Shown: one piece after another, positions 1 through 9,233 of the stretch
Layout of the letters: each line of letters begins with the position of its first letter
Numbering within the stretch: the first letter of the stretch is position 1
Source of the DNA: Bradyrhizobium sp.
GTDB lineage: Bacteria > Pseudomonadota > Alphaproteobacteria > Rhizobiales > Xanthobacteraceae
Assembly (NCBI RefSeq): GCF_030693485.1
Contig: NZ_JAUYAN010000326.1
Coordinates: 1 to 64,000 of the forward strand
Direction of reading: 5' to 3'
DNA length: 64,000 nucleotides
Translations under genes and position numbers: made by a program
The notes under the pieces: generated by a model
Database searches by the model: none
What the model saw: the letters and a program-made list of their open reading frames with translations, nothing else
Told to the model about the DNA's origin: nothing

Positions 1-720
1 CTGCCGCTGATCGCCCTGATCGCCAGCCGCTATGGCTGGCGGGCGGTGTATGGCGGTATCGGCGCGGTCGGCTGCATCAGTTTCCTGCTGCTGGCGTGGC
101 GCCTGCCGGGCGGACTGACCGGCACACCGGTGGATCTGAAGACATGGGTCGATGTCGGACGTAACCGGTTGATCATGTTGTTGCTGCTGATCACGATGCT
201 GCAAATGTCCGGTCAGTTCGTGGTCTTCACCTTCATGGGGCCGTTGCTGACCAGCTTGACGCAGGCCGATGCGGACGACATCGGGCTGGTGTTCCTGCTC
301 TACGGCGTGTTCGGCTTCATCGGAATCGCGGTCGCCACCCGCATCGTCGATTCCTGGGGGGCCTACAAGTCTTCGCTGCTGTTCGCCGCCCTGATACTGA
401 CGGGGATGACCGGATGGGCGCTCAGCGCCGGCATCTATCCGCTGATGGCCTGCTCGGTCGCGATCTGGGGCCTGGGCTTCGCCTCCACCAACTCGATGCA
501 GCAGGTGCGGCTTGTCAGCGCCGCGCCGACGCTGGCCTCGGCGTCGGTGTCGCTCAATACCTCGGTGCTGTACGTTGGACAGGCGGTCGGTTCTGCGATT
601 GGCGGCGTGCTTTATGCCGGTGGCTGGCTCTGCGGTTCCGGCTATGTGGCGGCGGGCTTTGTCATGCTGGCGCTGGTGACGCTGGTGCTGACCAGGCCAC
701 TAGATGCGAAGAGAAAGTAA
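1..720 (+). CDS. MFS transporter, C-terminal part (5' truncated by window)
   Basis: The frame is open from base 1, so the gene starts before the window; the ORF-track Met at 46 is internal. About 240 residues remain, with roughly six to seven hydrophobic helices separated by short basic or acidic loops, as in the second half of a 12-helix major facilitator. The family exports or imports small solutes across the inner membrane by proton exchange. The substrate cannot be read from this part; the pattern resembles sugar or drug efflux permeases. The next gene begins about 80 bases downstream on the same strand and looks unrelated. Confidence 0.85.
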   Translation: MPLIALIASRYGWRAVYGGIGAVGCISFLLLAWRLPGGLTGTPVDLKTWVDVGRNRLIMLLLLITMLQMSGQFVVFTFMGPLLTSLTQADADDIGLVFLLYGVFGFIGIAVATRIVDSWGAYKSSLLFAALILTGMTGWALSAGIYPLMACSVAIWGLGFASTNSMQQVRLVSAAPTLASASVSLNTSVLYVGQAVGSAIGGVLYAGGWLCGSGYVAAGFVMLALVTLVLTRPLDAKRK

Positions 721-801
721 GCGGCGAGTTCCACGAGCCGGTATCGTGACAAGGCCCCTCCTTCATGCTTTTGTCGCTCCGGGAATTGGGAAGGGGCGAT
801 C

Positions 802-2697
802 GTGGGGAACTGGAAGATCGCGGCGCGTGCCGCGTTGGCATTTCTTGCGTTTGGCGGCATCACCCTGGCGGCGGCCGATCAGGTCACGGCCAAACAGCGC
901 TCCACCGGCTGCAAGGTCGGTACGATCAAGAGCGTCAGCGAACTGGACGACCGGGTCGCGGCCTGCACCCTTGCGATCGATACCAGTCGGTCGCCTGCGC
1001 AACTGGCGCTGGCGCTGTCCTATCGCGCCCAAGCCCTTCTGAACCAGAATAAATGCGACCTCGCGATCGAGGATCTGAATCGGGCGAGGGACGTCTCGCC
1101 GTCGAAAAAGAATTCGGCCTATTACGACCTGCATCTGTGGCTCTCTTTTTACTGGCAGAACTGCAAAGGCGATTTCGACCGCGGCATCGCCGTGCTGAAC
1201 GAGGCCGCCGCGATCCTGCCGCGCGATCCCGCGGTCTACAACCAGCGCGCCAATATGTATCGCGACAAGGGCGACTTCGGCGCGGCCATCGCCGACATCA
1301 ACCGGTCGATCGCGCTGATCAACAACGACCCCTACCGGGCGTCGGCCTACAACAACCGCGCGCTGATCCTGAAATCGATGGGCGAGTACGAGAAGTCGGC
1401 GGCCGATTTCAGCGTCGCGATCAAGCTCGCTCCGAAGAATGCCAAATACCACGCCAATCGCGGCGACGCCTGGCGGCTCACCGGCAATCTGGAACGGGCG
1501 CTGCAGGATCAGAATCGCGCCATCGAGCTCTATGCCGGCGGCCCCGGCGTCGCCCTCGGCCTGACGCTGCGCGGCGAGACGCTGCGCTACATGGGCGACT
1601 ACGACAGCGCGCTGTCCAATTTCAACCAGGCCATCCGTTTCGAGTCCGATTTTGCGCCGGCTTACGCAGGCCTTGGCCTGACGTTCGAGCGCATGGGCGA
1701 TTTCGAGCGCGCCAAGTCCGAGTTCCGCACCGCGCTGTCGGTCAGCGAAAATTCCGGACGCGGCGATATCTCCAAATCAGCCCGGGAGACTGCGGAAGCG
1801 CGGCTCGCAGCGCTGACGTCGGGTGCGCCGCAGCCGAAGATCCTGCCCGTACCCAGCAGGGCATCGTCCGCGACTTCGGTGCCGACGCTTGCGGTCGCAG
1901 CACCCGTGGTCGCGCCCGCCGTGGCGAAGGCGACCGCGGCGAAGCAGGGCCGCCGCGCGGCGCTTATCATCGGCAACTCCGCGTACAAGTCGGTTGCCGT
2001 CCTCGAAAATCCGCGCCGCGACGCGCAAAAAATGGCGGCGGCATTGCGCGCCGTCGGCTTTGACGACGTGACGATGGCGGTCGACGTCTCGCGCGACAAG
2101 ATGATCGAGGCGCTGCGTACCTTCGCCGCCGCGGCCGACAAAGCGGACTGGGCGGTGGTGTATTATGCGGGTCACGGCATCGAGGTGAACGGCGTCAATT
2201 ACCTGATCCCGGTGGACGCCAAACTCGCCTCGGACCGCGACGTGCTGTTCGAAGCCATGCCGCTGGATCAGGTGATGGCGGCGATCGACGGGGCGAAGAA
2301 GCTGAAGCTCGTCGTGCTCGATGCCTGCCGCGACAACCCGTTTGCGAGTGCCATAGCGTCCGCATCGCCGGCGCCTGTTGCGGTCAGCCAATCGGCCGAT
2401 AGCACGAGGAGTACAAGAACGAGGTCGCTCGGCAAGGGCCTTGGCGAGCTGAAAGTGCACGGCGCCTCGCTGGTGGTTTATGCCGCCAAGCATGGCCAGA
2501 CTGCGCTCGATGGCGAGGGTGAAAATTCACCCTTCGCGGTCGCGGTGGTGCAGCGGATCGCAACCCCGGGGGTGGAGATCAACAAGCTGTTTCGCCTGGT
2601 CCGCGACGACGTGATGGAGGCCACGGCCGGGCGGCAGGAGCCGTACACCTACGGCTCGTTGCCCGGGCGCGAGGATTTTTTCTTTGTGAACAAGTGA
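802..2697 (+). CDS. TPR-repeat caspase-family (peptidase C14) protein, secreted
   Basis: 631 aa with a GTG start. An N-terminal hydrophobic segment (about residues 6-24) looks like a signal peptide or anchor. Tetratricopeptide repeats fill roughly residues 60-330, a Pro/Ala-rich linker follows, and a caspase-like domain occupies about 385-630. The catalytic pair is visible: His in YYAGHG (residue 458) and Cys in LDACRDNPF (residue 509). The family cleaves after basic or acidic residues; the target here is unknown. The TPRs probably present a partner. A second caspase protein is encoded at 21293-23506, so this strain has two different architectures in one neighbourhood. No partner gene is adjacent. 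Confidence 0.88.
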   Translation: MGNWKIAARAALAFLAFGGITLAAADQVTAKQRSTGCKVGTIKSVSELDDRVAACTLAIDTSRSPAQLALALSYRAQALLNQNKCDLAIEDLNRARDVSPSKKNSAYYDLHLWLSFYWQNCKGDFDRGIAVLNEAAAILPRDPAVYNQRANMYRDKGDFGAAIADINRSIALINNDPYRASAYNNRALILKSMGEYEKSAADFSVAIKLAPKNAKYHANRGDAWRLTGNLERALQDQNRAIELYAGGPGVALGLTLRGETLRYMGDYDSALSNFNQAIRFESDFAPAYAGLGLTFERMGDFERAKSEFRTALSVSENSGRGDISKSARETAEARLAALTSGAPQPKILPVPSRASSATSVPTLAVAAPVVAPAVAKATAAKQGRRAALIIGNSAYKSVAVLENPRRDAQKMAAALRAVGFDDVTMAVDVSRDKMIEALRTFAAAADKADWAVVYYAGHGIEVNGVNYLIPVDAKLASDRDVLFEAMPLDQVMAAIDGAKKLKLVVLDACRDNPFASAIASASPAPVAVSQSADSTRSTRTRSLGKGLGELKVHGASLVVYAAKHGQTALDGEGENSPFAVAVVQRIATPGVEINKLFRLVRDDVMEATAGRQEPYTYGSLPGREDFFFVNK

Positions 2698-2859
2698 GAA
2701 CAATGTTCGCCAATAAGCCTCAATCCCAACGAAAATCCTGAGGGAAATTCCAAGGAATTTTGCCAAAGGATAATTTGCTGCGGGATATTTTACCGATACC
2801 AGTCTGGACATCGAACCTGGGTATTGCCTATGTCATCAGGGCAAAAGGGGTGAAGTGAC

Positions 2860-3234
2860 ATGAGAAAAGTTTTCGCGCTGGTTCTGGTGCTTTGTTCGCC
2901 CGCAGCCTTTGCGCAAGACAAGCCGCCGCCGACAGTCGGCGGCAAGCCGCTGGTCCAGATCAAGCCGAAGGACGCACCGAAGGAGCCGAAGGCAAAGCCG
3001 CAATCGGTCGCGGTGAGAATGCTGGCTTGTCTCGAAATCGACGATGAAACCAAGGAGCGGCTGAATTGCTTCGATGCCATCTTCCCGCCGAAGCCGAAGG
3101 CCAGGGTGCCTGCTCCCAAAGCCGTCACCGATTGCACGGCCTTCAAGGAAGAGGACGGCCGGCTGAAATGCTTCAACAGCTTCGCAGAGAAGCTTCCCAA
3201 GCCTGCCAAGCCGCCGGAACCGGCGGCGCGCTAG
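2860..3234 (+). CDS. Small secreted protein, unknown function
   Basis: 124 aa. It begins with a clear signal peptide (Lys/Arg then a hydrophobic stretch ending AFAQ), followed by a Pro/Lys-rich segment and four cysteines arranged as two similar halves, each with a Cys, an acidic stretch and a second Cys within L-x-CF or L-x-CL contexts. The repeated CF pattern suggests disulphides in the periplasm. The start ATG at 2860 follows a GGGGTGAAG-like ribosome site. I do not recognise a named family. Confidence 0.75.
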   Translation: MRKVFALVLVLCSPAAFAQDKPPPTVGGKPLVQIKPKDAPKEPKAKPQSVAVRMLACLEIDDETKERLNCFDAIFPPKPKARVPAPKAVTDCTAFKEEDGRLKCFNSFAEKLPKPAKPPEPAAR

Positions 3235-3270
3235 GCGATCCGACGGCGCGGGACGAAAGTCTCGCGCCGA

Positions 3271-4596
3271 TCAGCGCCCTGCTGATGATGGCGCGCCTGC
3301 CGCCACCCGCGTCAGTGCGGGGGTTGCCGCCATCTTGACCAGCACGTCCTTGACCGGGTGGTCGGTCCAGGCGCGGGTGACGTAATCGCGGTGTGTCACG
3401 CCCTCGGGCGTCTCGAGGAACACCACGCTGCCGGGCCGCAGCGGTCCATCCATATTCTCCGATATCGCGATGTCCTTTTCCTTCAACATCGCGATCAGAG
3501 CCTGTTCGTGCCGCCGGGTGGAACGGGTATAGGCGCTGACAAAGAAGCCGGTGCGGTTGTTGACGATCCAGGATGCAAATTTGTCGAGCTCGCCATACAC
3601 CGCATCGAGCAGGAACACGCCGCGCACGCGATTGCCGAGGCCGCCGACCTCGAGGCTCCAGGCCGCCGGCATGAAGCCACCGCTGTAGCCGACGATGATG
3701 ACCGGCATATTGGCGAAGGTCCTGGCGGCACGGGGGTCGCCGTAGAGCCGGGCGAGGTGATCGGCCGACTCCGCGACAAAGCGCTTGAGGCCGCCGGGCT
3801 GCCAGAACTTGCCGGCGCTGGAATCGGCGGCGTCGACGGCGAGCTGCGGCGCCAGCAGGACGGCATTGACACCGGAGTCCGAAATCTGCTGCGGCACCAA
3901 CTGGCGGTCGCGCACGTCGCGTTCCAGCGTCGCGCCGTTGCCGTGGAAGAACACCACGATGACGCCGGGCTTTTTGGCGTCGAATTTCTCCGGCACATGC
4001 ATCAGCACGCGGTTGTCGTTGTAGGTTTCGTCCTGCCAGTAGACCCGGCCGCCATAGCTGCGATGGCCGCGCCGCTCGCCCTTGGAAATGTTCAGGAACG
4101 GCTCGTCGGTGCGCGGATGGTTGCCGAGATAGGGAAAGGCCGAGGATTTCAGGCCGACCAGCATGGTTTGCTCTTCCCGGGCCGGACGCTCAAACGGCAC
4201 CGTGGGCGCCAGCGACGCCACGCGATACGGCGCGGGCGCCGCCTGTACGCTGCGTTCGCGCGGTGCGCCGGACGGTTGCCGCGACGCCAGGTTCTCGCTG
4301 GTCTCCGGGAAGCGATCCCGAAACGTCGGCGCCGGAAACCGGTCTTCGAAAGTATCCGCCGCCGAGGCATGGGCGTTGGCGGCGAGCATGCCGGCGCTCG
4401 GCGCCTTGCCGCACTGGACCAGTACGAATGACAGCGGCACAAAGGCAAGAAGGAGGGCGATCCAGCGCCATCGATACGAACCGGCGCGATGATGTCGAGC
4501 GGGGATCTGCAGATACTGCGACGCATCAGGTGAAATCACGCTATGTGAAATCACTCGGCCTGCGCGATCATGCTGCTTCAGATCCGCCCCGACCAT
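3271..4596 (-). CDS. Membrane-anchored alpha/beta-hydrolase-like protein
   Basis: The ORF track gives 585 aa, but I place the start at the ATG at 4596 (441 aa). The longer version would run into the divergent permease gene and its extra residues are low-complexity. A single transmembrane helix lies near residues 37-55, followed by a periplasmic region. A hydrolase core shows FFHGNG (oxyanion-type turn) and GYSGG, which fits the G-x-S-x-G nucleophile elbow. A conserved-looking C-terminal His is present in a THRDYV context. The substrate is unknown. The gene is divergent from the permease, with about 300 bp of shared upstream DNA. Confidence 0.7.
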   Translation of the reverse strand: MVGADLKQHDRAGRVISHSVISPDASQYLQIPARHHRAGSYRWRWIALLLAFVPLSFVLVQCGKAPSAGMLAANAHASAADTFEDRFPAPTFRDRFPETSENLASRQPSGAPRERSVQAAPAPYRVASLAPTVPFERPAREEQTMLVGLKSSAFPYLGNHPRTDEPFLNISKGERRGHRSYGGRVYWQDETYNDNRVLMHVPEKFDAKKPGVIVVFFHGNGATLERDVRDRQLVPQQISDSGVNAVLLAPQLAVDAADSSAGKFWQPGGLKRFVAESADHLARLYGDPRAARTFANMPVIIVGYSGGFMPAAWSLEVGGLGNRVRGVFLLDAVYGELDKFASWIVNNRTGFFVSAYTRSTRRHEQALIAMLKEKDIAISENMDGPLRPGSVVFLETPEGVTHRDYVTRAWTDHPVKDVLVKMAATPALTRVAAGAPSSAGR

Positions 4597-4903
4597 CCAC
4601 CCACTTGCCCCAATATCCGCCTGTCTTTGACGTATGCCAGCTCGCGTTGAGGTGACGTTAAGCTTCCGGGAAATCTCCCCATCCCCGGATGCCCCAAAGA
4701 ACACGAAATCGTGTCGCGATTGTGGGGCCGCCATCTTCTTTGCGCAATGTCGCGGGCTGCGGAAGCATCGTGAAGCCTTCCGTAGGTATCTTGATACCAA
4801 ATCCAGCCCGTGATTTAAATCATTGTTAACACTGCTTGAATTGACGGGGGGCAGCCTGCACGATGACAAATCAGGGGCGGCTGGGCTGAGGGCGTGGACC
4901 GAG

Positions 4904-6271
4904 ATGGCGGCATCAGAGACGGGAAGCGCGGCATTGACCGGTCGAGTACCCGCTGGCGGTTCGAGCGTTTCGGTCCTTGTGGCGACCGCCATCGTGGTGG
5001 CCGACATGGTCGGCGTCGGGGTATTCACCAGCCTCGGCTTTCAGGTCAAGGACATCCCGTCGGGCTTTTCGATCCTGCTGCTTTGGGTGGTCGGCGGTGT
5101 CGTCGCGCTGTGCGGGGTGTTCGCCTACAGCGAACTCGGCGCGATGTTTCCGCGCTCGAGCGGTGAATACAATTTCCTGACCCGGGCGTACCACCCGGCC
5201 TTTGGATTTGTCGCGGGCTGGGTGTCGGCGACGATCGGTTTCGCGGCCCCCGTGGCGCTGGCCGCGATGGCGTTCGGCGAATACGGCAAATCGGTCCTGC
5301 CGGACGCCCCGCCGCTGGCGCTCGCCCTCGGCGTGGTCTGGCTGGTGTCGCTGGTGCAACTCGCCGGGCTCAGGCACTCCAGCACCTTTCAACTGATCGC
5401 GACCATCCTGAAAGTGCTGCTGATCGTGGCGTTCCTGGTGGCGGGATTTGCCATCGGTACGCCGCAGCCGGTCACGTTCACCCCCTCGGTGTCCGACTTC
5501 GGCTATATCGCCAGCGCGCCGTTCGCGATCGGGCTCGTGTTCGTGATGTATTCGTTCTCGGGCTGGAACGCCGCGACCTACATCATCGGTGAGATGCGCG
5601 ACCCCGAGCGGAACCTGCCGCGGGCGATGCTTGCGGGAACGTTGATCGTGCTCGTGCTGTACGTCGCGCTGAACGCGGTGTTCCTCTACACCGCGCCATC
5701 TGGCGAACTGGCCGGGCAACTCGATGTCGCCCGCATCTCCGGCACCCACATCTTCGGCGAGTTCGGCGGCCGTATCGTCGGCGCCATGATCTGCTTCGGG
5801 CTGATATCCTCGATCAGCGCGATGATGTGGATCGGCCCGCGCGTGATGATGACCATGGGCGAGGACATTCCGTCGCTTCGGGTGTTCGCGCGCAAATCGC
5901 CCCGGGGCGCGCCGGCCTACGCCATCCTGTTGCAACTCGCGATCGCCAGCCTGATGCTGTTCACCCGCAGCTTCGAGAAGGTGCTCGACTTCATCCAGTT
6001 CAGCCTGCTGTTCTGCTCGTTCTTCACCGTGCTCGGCGTCATCAAGCTGCGCATCACCCGGCCCGATTTGCCGCGGCCCTACCGGGCCTGGGGATACCCG
6101 GTCACCCCCTTGGTTTTCCTGCTCGTGACCGGCTTCATGATGTACTATCTCTTGACGGAACGGCCGGTGCAATCGTTCCTGGGTGTCTTGATCATGATTT
6201 CGGGCCTGGTGATTTACGCTGTTTTTCGCAAGCGGGCCGGTCGAGGCGCCGCGTCCCCGAATCGCGAATAG
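4904..6271 (+). CDS. APC-superfamily amino-acid permease
   Basis: About 455 aa from the ATG at 4904; the track start at 4823 adds a polar stretch not typical of the family. Twelve or so hydrophobic helices are visible. The first holds the APC signature G-V-G-V-F-T after an Asp-Met, as in amino acid/polyamine/organocation transporters that use a broken helix 1 to bind substrate. It imports or exchanges amino acids across the inner membrane; specificity is not readable. It is followed two bases later by a secreted protein gene and may share its transcript. Confidence 0.87.
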   Translation: MAASETGSAALTGRVPAGGSSVSVLVATAIVVADMVGVGVFTSLGFQVKDIPSGFSILLLWVVGGVVALCGVFAYSELGAMFPRSSGEYNFLTRAYHPAFGFVAGWVSATIGFAAPVALAAMAFGEYGKSVLPDAPPLALALGVVWLVSLVQLAGLRHSSTFQLIATILKVLLIVAFLVAGFAIGTPQPVTFTPSVSDFGYIASAPFAIGLVFVMYSFSGWNAATYIIGEMRDPERNLPRAMLAGTLIVLVLYVALNAVFLYTAPSGELAGQLDVARISGTHIFGEFGGRIVGAMICFGLISSISAMMWIGPRVMMTMGEDIPSLRVFARKSPRGAPAYAILLQLAIASLMLFTRSFEKVLDFIQFSLLFCSFFTVLGVIKLRITRPDLPRPYRAWGYPVTPLVFLLVTGFMMYYLLTERPVQSFLGVLIMISGLVIYAVFRKRAGRGAASPNRE

Positions 6272-6273
6272 CG

Positions 6274-7494
6274 ATGCTGCAGCCCGTGAAAATGGCGGCG
6301 CTGGCTGCCGTCATGTTGCTCGCCGCAGCGCTGCCGGCGCGCGCCGCCGATACCGTCACCGCCGATGACACCGCGCGTTTCCTCGCGGGCATGGCGCCTT
6401 CAGCGGACTCGCCGCTGACGCCGTTGACGAAGGACCCTTCGTGGCAACGGCACGCCAAATTCTTCGATAACGCGTTCGGGCAGCTCGAGCAGCGCCAGCT
6501 TTCGAAAATCCGCAGCTGGACCGAGACCAATCTGGCGGCGCCGCGGCCGACCATGTTCTACATGTTCAGCGGCCCGGACTTCCTCTACGCCGACGTGTTC
6601 TATTCCAAGGCTTCGACCTATGTGCTGAGCGCGCTGGAGCCGGTCGGCTCGGTGCCTGACCTGACGCGGTTGCCGCCGGGCGGCGTCGGGGCCGCGCTCC
6701 ACAGCGTCGAGCGCTCGCTCGGCTCGATCCTGAGCTTCAGCTTCTTCATCACCAAGCAGATGAAGACCGATTTGCAGGCCGGCAAGCTCAACGGCACCTT
6801 GCCGATCCTCTATGTCTTCCTGGCGCGGTCGGGAAAAACCATTCGCGATGTCAGTCCGATCGCGCTCGACGACAAGGGGGCGGCGTATTTCGCCAACGAG
6901 AATCCGGGCCCCAACGCGACGCGGGGCGTCCGCATCCTGTTCGCCGGCAGCGATGGCGCCGAGAAGACGCTGTATTATTTCTCGACCGACCTTTCCAACA
7001 GCGGCGTCAGGGTCTCGGGCTTTCTGAAATTCTGCGCCACGCTGGCGCCCGGCAACAGCCTGCTCAAGAGCGCGTCCTATCTACTGCATTCCGGCAACTT
7101 CACCACCGTTCGCGACTTCATCATCGCCAACAGCGCCACGATCATTCAGGACGATTCCGGCGTGCCGCTCGCCTTTTACAATCGGAAGCAATGGCGGTTT
7201 TTTCCGTTCGGCCGCTATCTCGGTCCGATCGGCGAATTCCCCGGCCGGGAGCAGCCGGCCTATGCCGAGCTGTTCAGGCGCAGCCAGCCGATCGATTTCG
7301 GCATCGGCTATCGCTGGCGCACCCATGAAACCAACCTGCTGCTGTCGGTCAAGCTGCCTTCGGGCGATACAGGCAGCGCCGACGCCGCGCCATCGGCCGA
7401 GCCGCCGCCGGCGCCGCCACGCGCCCGGCGAGCGCCGCGGCCGCCGGCCGACGTCGGCGAGCAGCCGCGCGGTTTCCGATGGTTCTCGCGCTAG
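6274..7494 (+). CDS. Secreted hypothetical protein downstream of the permease
   Basis: The track ORF starts far upstream inside the permease. The ATG at 6274 opens a classic signal peptide (Lys, hydrophobic core, ending PARAAD) and lies 2 bp after the permease stop, so 406 aa is the better model. The mature part is a mixed alpha/beta sequence with a YMFSGPDFLYADVFY-type segment. The C-terminus is a Pro/Ala/Arg-rich tail. I recall similar unnamed periplasmic proteins in Bradyrhizobium but no functional family. Tight spacing suggests co-transcription with the permease. Confidence 0.75.
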   Translation: MLQPVKMAALAAVMLLAAALPARAADTVTADDTARFLAGMAPSADSPLTPLTKDPSWQRHAKFFDNAFGQLEQRQLSKIRSWTETNLAAPRPTMFYMFSGPDFLYADVFYSKASTYVLSALEPVGSVPDLTRLPPGGVGAALHSVERSLGSILSFSFFITKQMKTDLQAGKLNGTLPILYVFLARSGKTIRDVSPIALDDKGAAYFANENPGPNATRGVRILFAGSDGAEKTLYYFSTDLSNSGVRVSGFLKFCATLAPGNSLLKSASYLLHSGNFTTVRDFIIANSATIIQDDSGVPLAFYNRKQWRFFPFGRYLGPIGEFPGREQPAYAELFRRSQPIDFGIGYRWRTHETNLLLSVKLPSGDTGSADAAPSAEPPPAPPRARRAPRPPADVGEQPRGFRWFSR

Positions 7495-7506
7495 CCGAAG
7501 GGCTTC

Positions 7507-7839
7507 TTAAGGTGCGTTGACGCCGCGCCAGCGTCCATATCGCCACGGCAGGTACCAGCGCGCGCCCGGCGGCGCCGTCGCCGGCACGTTATCAATGCCC
7601 GAGGTTCCCCAGGGTTGGCAGCGCAGCATCCGCGCCAGCGTCATCCAGCCGCCGGCCCACAGCCCGAAACGCTCGATCGCCTCGTCGCCATAGACCGAAC
7701 AGGTCGGCAGATGGCGGCAGTTGAATCCGACCAGCAGCGAGAATGTATGCCGGTAAATCCAGATCAGCGCCCGGCCGAACTGGCGCGGCAGGCGCTGCAC
7801 CCTTGCCGCACAGTCCGAACAATCCGCTGAATGCTTCAT
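7507..7839 (-). CDS. yidD: YidD, membrane protein insertion efficiency factor
   Basis: 110 aa with the family features: an N-terminal amphipathic segment with Arg-rich I-W-I-Y-R, the F-N-C-R-H-L-P-T-C-S-Y-type core (here CRHLPTCSVYGDEAIERFG), and a Cys-x-P-W-G motif after RMLRC. YidD is a small inner-membrane-associated protein that helps YidC-dependent insertion. It is longer than the E. coli protein by a short N-terminal Cys-containing extension (CSDCAARV). It is not next to rnpA or yidC, unlike the arrangement in many bacteria. The upstream leader contains a 10-bp hairpin (see 7871-7897). Confidence 0.92.
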   Translation of the reverse strand: MKHSADCSDCAARVQRLPRQFGRALIWIYRHTFSLLVGFNCRHLPTCSVYGDEAIERFGLWAGGWMTLARMLRCQPWGTSGIDNVPATAPPGARWYLPWRYGRWRGVNAP

Positions 7840-7870
7840 GGGCGATTGGCTTATCGATGAGCGATGTTTT

Positions 7871-7897
7871 GCCCGGTTCCCATGCAGGGAACCGGGC
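7871..7897. repeat. Perfect 10-bp inverted repeat upstream of yidD
   Basis: GCCCGGTTCC and GGAACCGGGC are separated by seven bases, 32 bases before the yidD start. There is no U-run on the yidD side, so it does not look like an ordinary terminator. It could be a leader hairpin or a protein site. The rest of 7840-8093 shows nothing else I can name. Confidence 0.6.
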
Positions 7898-8093
7898 CTG
7901 GATACCTACGGATTGCAATTGAGTCACACCAGGCAAAATACCGCACCTGATCCGTGGCGGCGCAGCAAATGTTAATAGACGCTTATGTGACGCGCGGTTA
8001 ACTTTTTCACAACGCCGATGTGACGGAATCATTGGGCGTTAAAGTGGGGCCGTTACCACCGTCCGACAGTGGGCTTTGGGGGAAGGAACCAAA

Positions 8094-9011
8094 TTGAGGC
8101 TCGTGAAGTCGCTCCGAATAGGCGGCTGGGCGCTCGCCGCCGCCGCCCTGTGTATCGCACTGCCTGCCATCATGGCCGGCAATGGCGGCCGGGCACATGC
8201 CGGAACCAGCCTCGAAGAACGCAAACAGCCGATGAAGTTCAGCTGGGTTGCCTGCGAGCCGAATTGCCGCGGCTGGGTCAGCGCGGTCGGCATCGTCACC
8301 GCGACCAGCCCGAAGGATTTCGACGAGTTTGCGCGCGGGCGCCAGCTCGCCGGCGCCACCATCGTGCTGGATTCCAGCGGCGGGTCGGTCAACGATTCCA
8401 TCGCGCTCGGACGACGCTGGCGCGCGCTCGGTGCGCTGACGACGGTCGGCACCAGCATCCGGACCCGAACCGGGCAGGGCGAGCGCGGCATCGTCATGCC
8501 GGAAGCCTATTGCGAATCCATGTGCGTGTTCCTGCTGCTGGCGGGCAAGACGCGCTACGTGCCTGACGCCGCGCATATCAGGGTGCATCAGATCTGGATG
8601 GGCGACCGCGCCGACGACGCCAGGGCCGCGAGTTATACCGCGCAGGATCTGATGATCGTGGAACGCGATATCGGCCGTCTCGCCAAATATACCTTCGATA
8701 TGGGCGGCACCGGCGACCTGCTGTTGCTGTCGCTGAGCGTGCCGCCGTGGGAAGAACTGCACGAATTATCCCGCGACGAATTGCGGCTGACCAATCTCGT
8801 CACGACCGACGCGGTTGCCGAGGTTCTGCTTCCGGACCCACGCGCAACGCCGGTGGCCGAGGTGGCGGTTAAGCCGGTGCAGGATCGTTTTGCGAGCGAA
8901 ACGGTCAGCGCCGAGAAGCCGCAGGTTCCGGCCGCGCCGTCCAGGTCAACCAAGACGGCGGAAGCGGCGGTGCCGACCGGCGGCGTCGTGGCCCCGGTCC
9001 CGGCGCAGTAG
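8094..9011 (+). CDS. Periplasmic ClpP/crotonase-fold protein (COG3904-like)
   Basis: I choose the TTG at 8094, preceded by GGGGGAAGGA at good spacing, over the TTG at 8076; this gives 305 aa. A signal peptide covers about residues 1-40. The body has a LDSSGGSVNDSIALG segment and an ESMCVFLLLAGKTRYV segment, the arrangement of the oxyanion loop and nucleophile helix of ClpP-like periplasmic proteins, then a histidine in IRVHQIW. The nucleophile appears to be the Ser in ESMC. The C-terminal 80 residues are Ala/Val/Pro-rich and probably disordered. The proteolytic activity of this group is unproven. Confidence 0.75.
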   Translation: MRLVKSLRIGGWALAAAALCIALPAIMAGNGGRAHAGTSLEERKQPMKFSWVACEPNCRGWVSAVGIVTATSPKDFDEFARGRQLAGATIVLDSSGGSVNDSIALGRRWRALGALTTVGTSIRTRTGQGERGIVMPEAYCESMCVFLLLAGKTRYVPDAAHIRVHQIWMGDRADDARAASYTAQDLMIVERDIGRLAKYTFDMGGTGDLLLLSLSVPPWEELHELSRDELRLTNLVTTDAVAEVLLPDPRATPVAEVAVKPVQDRFASETVSAEKPQVPAAPSRSTKTAEAAVPTGGVVAPVPAQ

Positions 9012-9233
9012 CGGCGGGACGTCAGGCCCGGCAGCGGCATCCGCCACAGGGTCTCGCCCCCGGCGAGCCCCGATAATTGGCTCCACATTATCCAGCACGC
9101 CGCTGTCTCGCTTTCGGTCGGCCGCGAAGTCGCGGATGACATCCCCCTTCGCGGAAGTTCCCCCAGTCGTGGACTCCGGCCCGCGAACACGGTTAAGCTG
9201 CAGGAGGTCGCCCTCTCAACTTGGCTGAAAACC

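Noticed and set aside
4597-5028. Extended N-terminus of the hydrolase-like gene
   Set aside because: The extra residues are low complexity and the frame runs into the divergent permease gene; ATG 4596 fits better.
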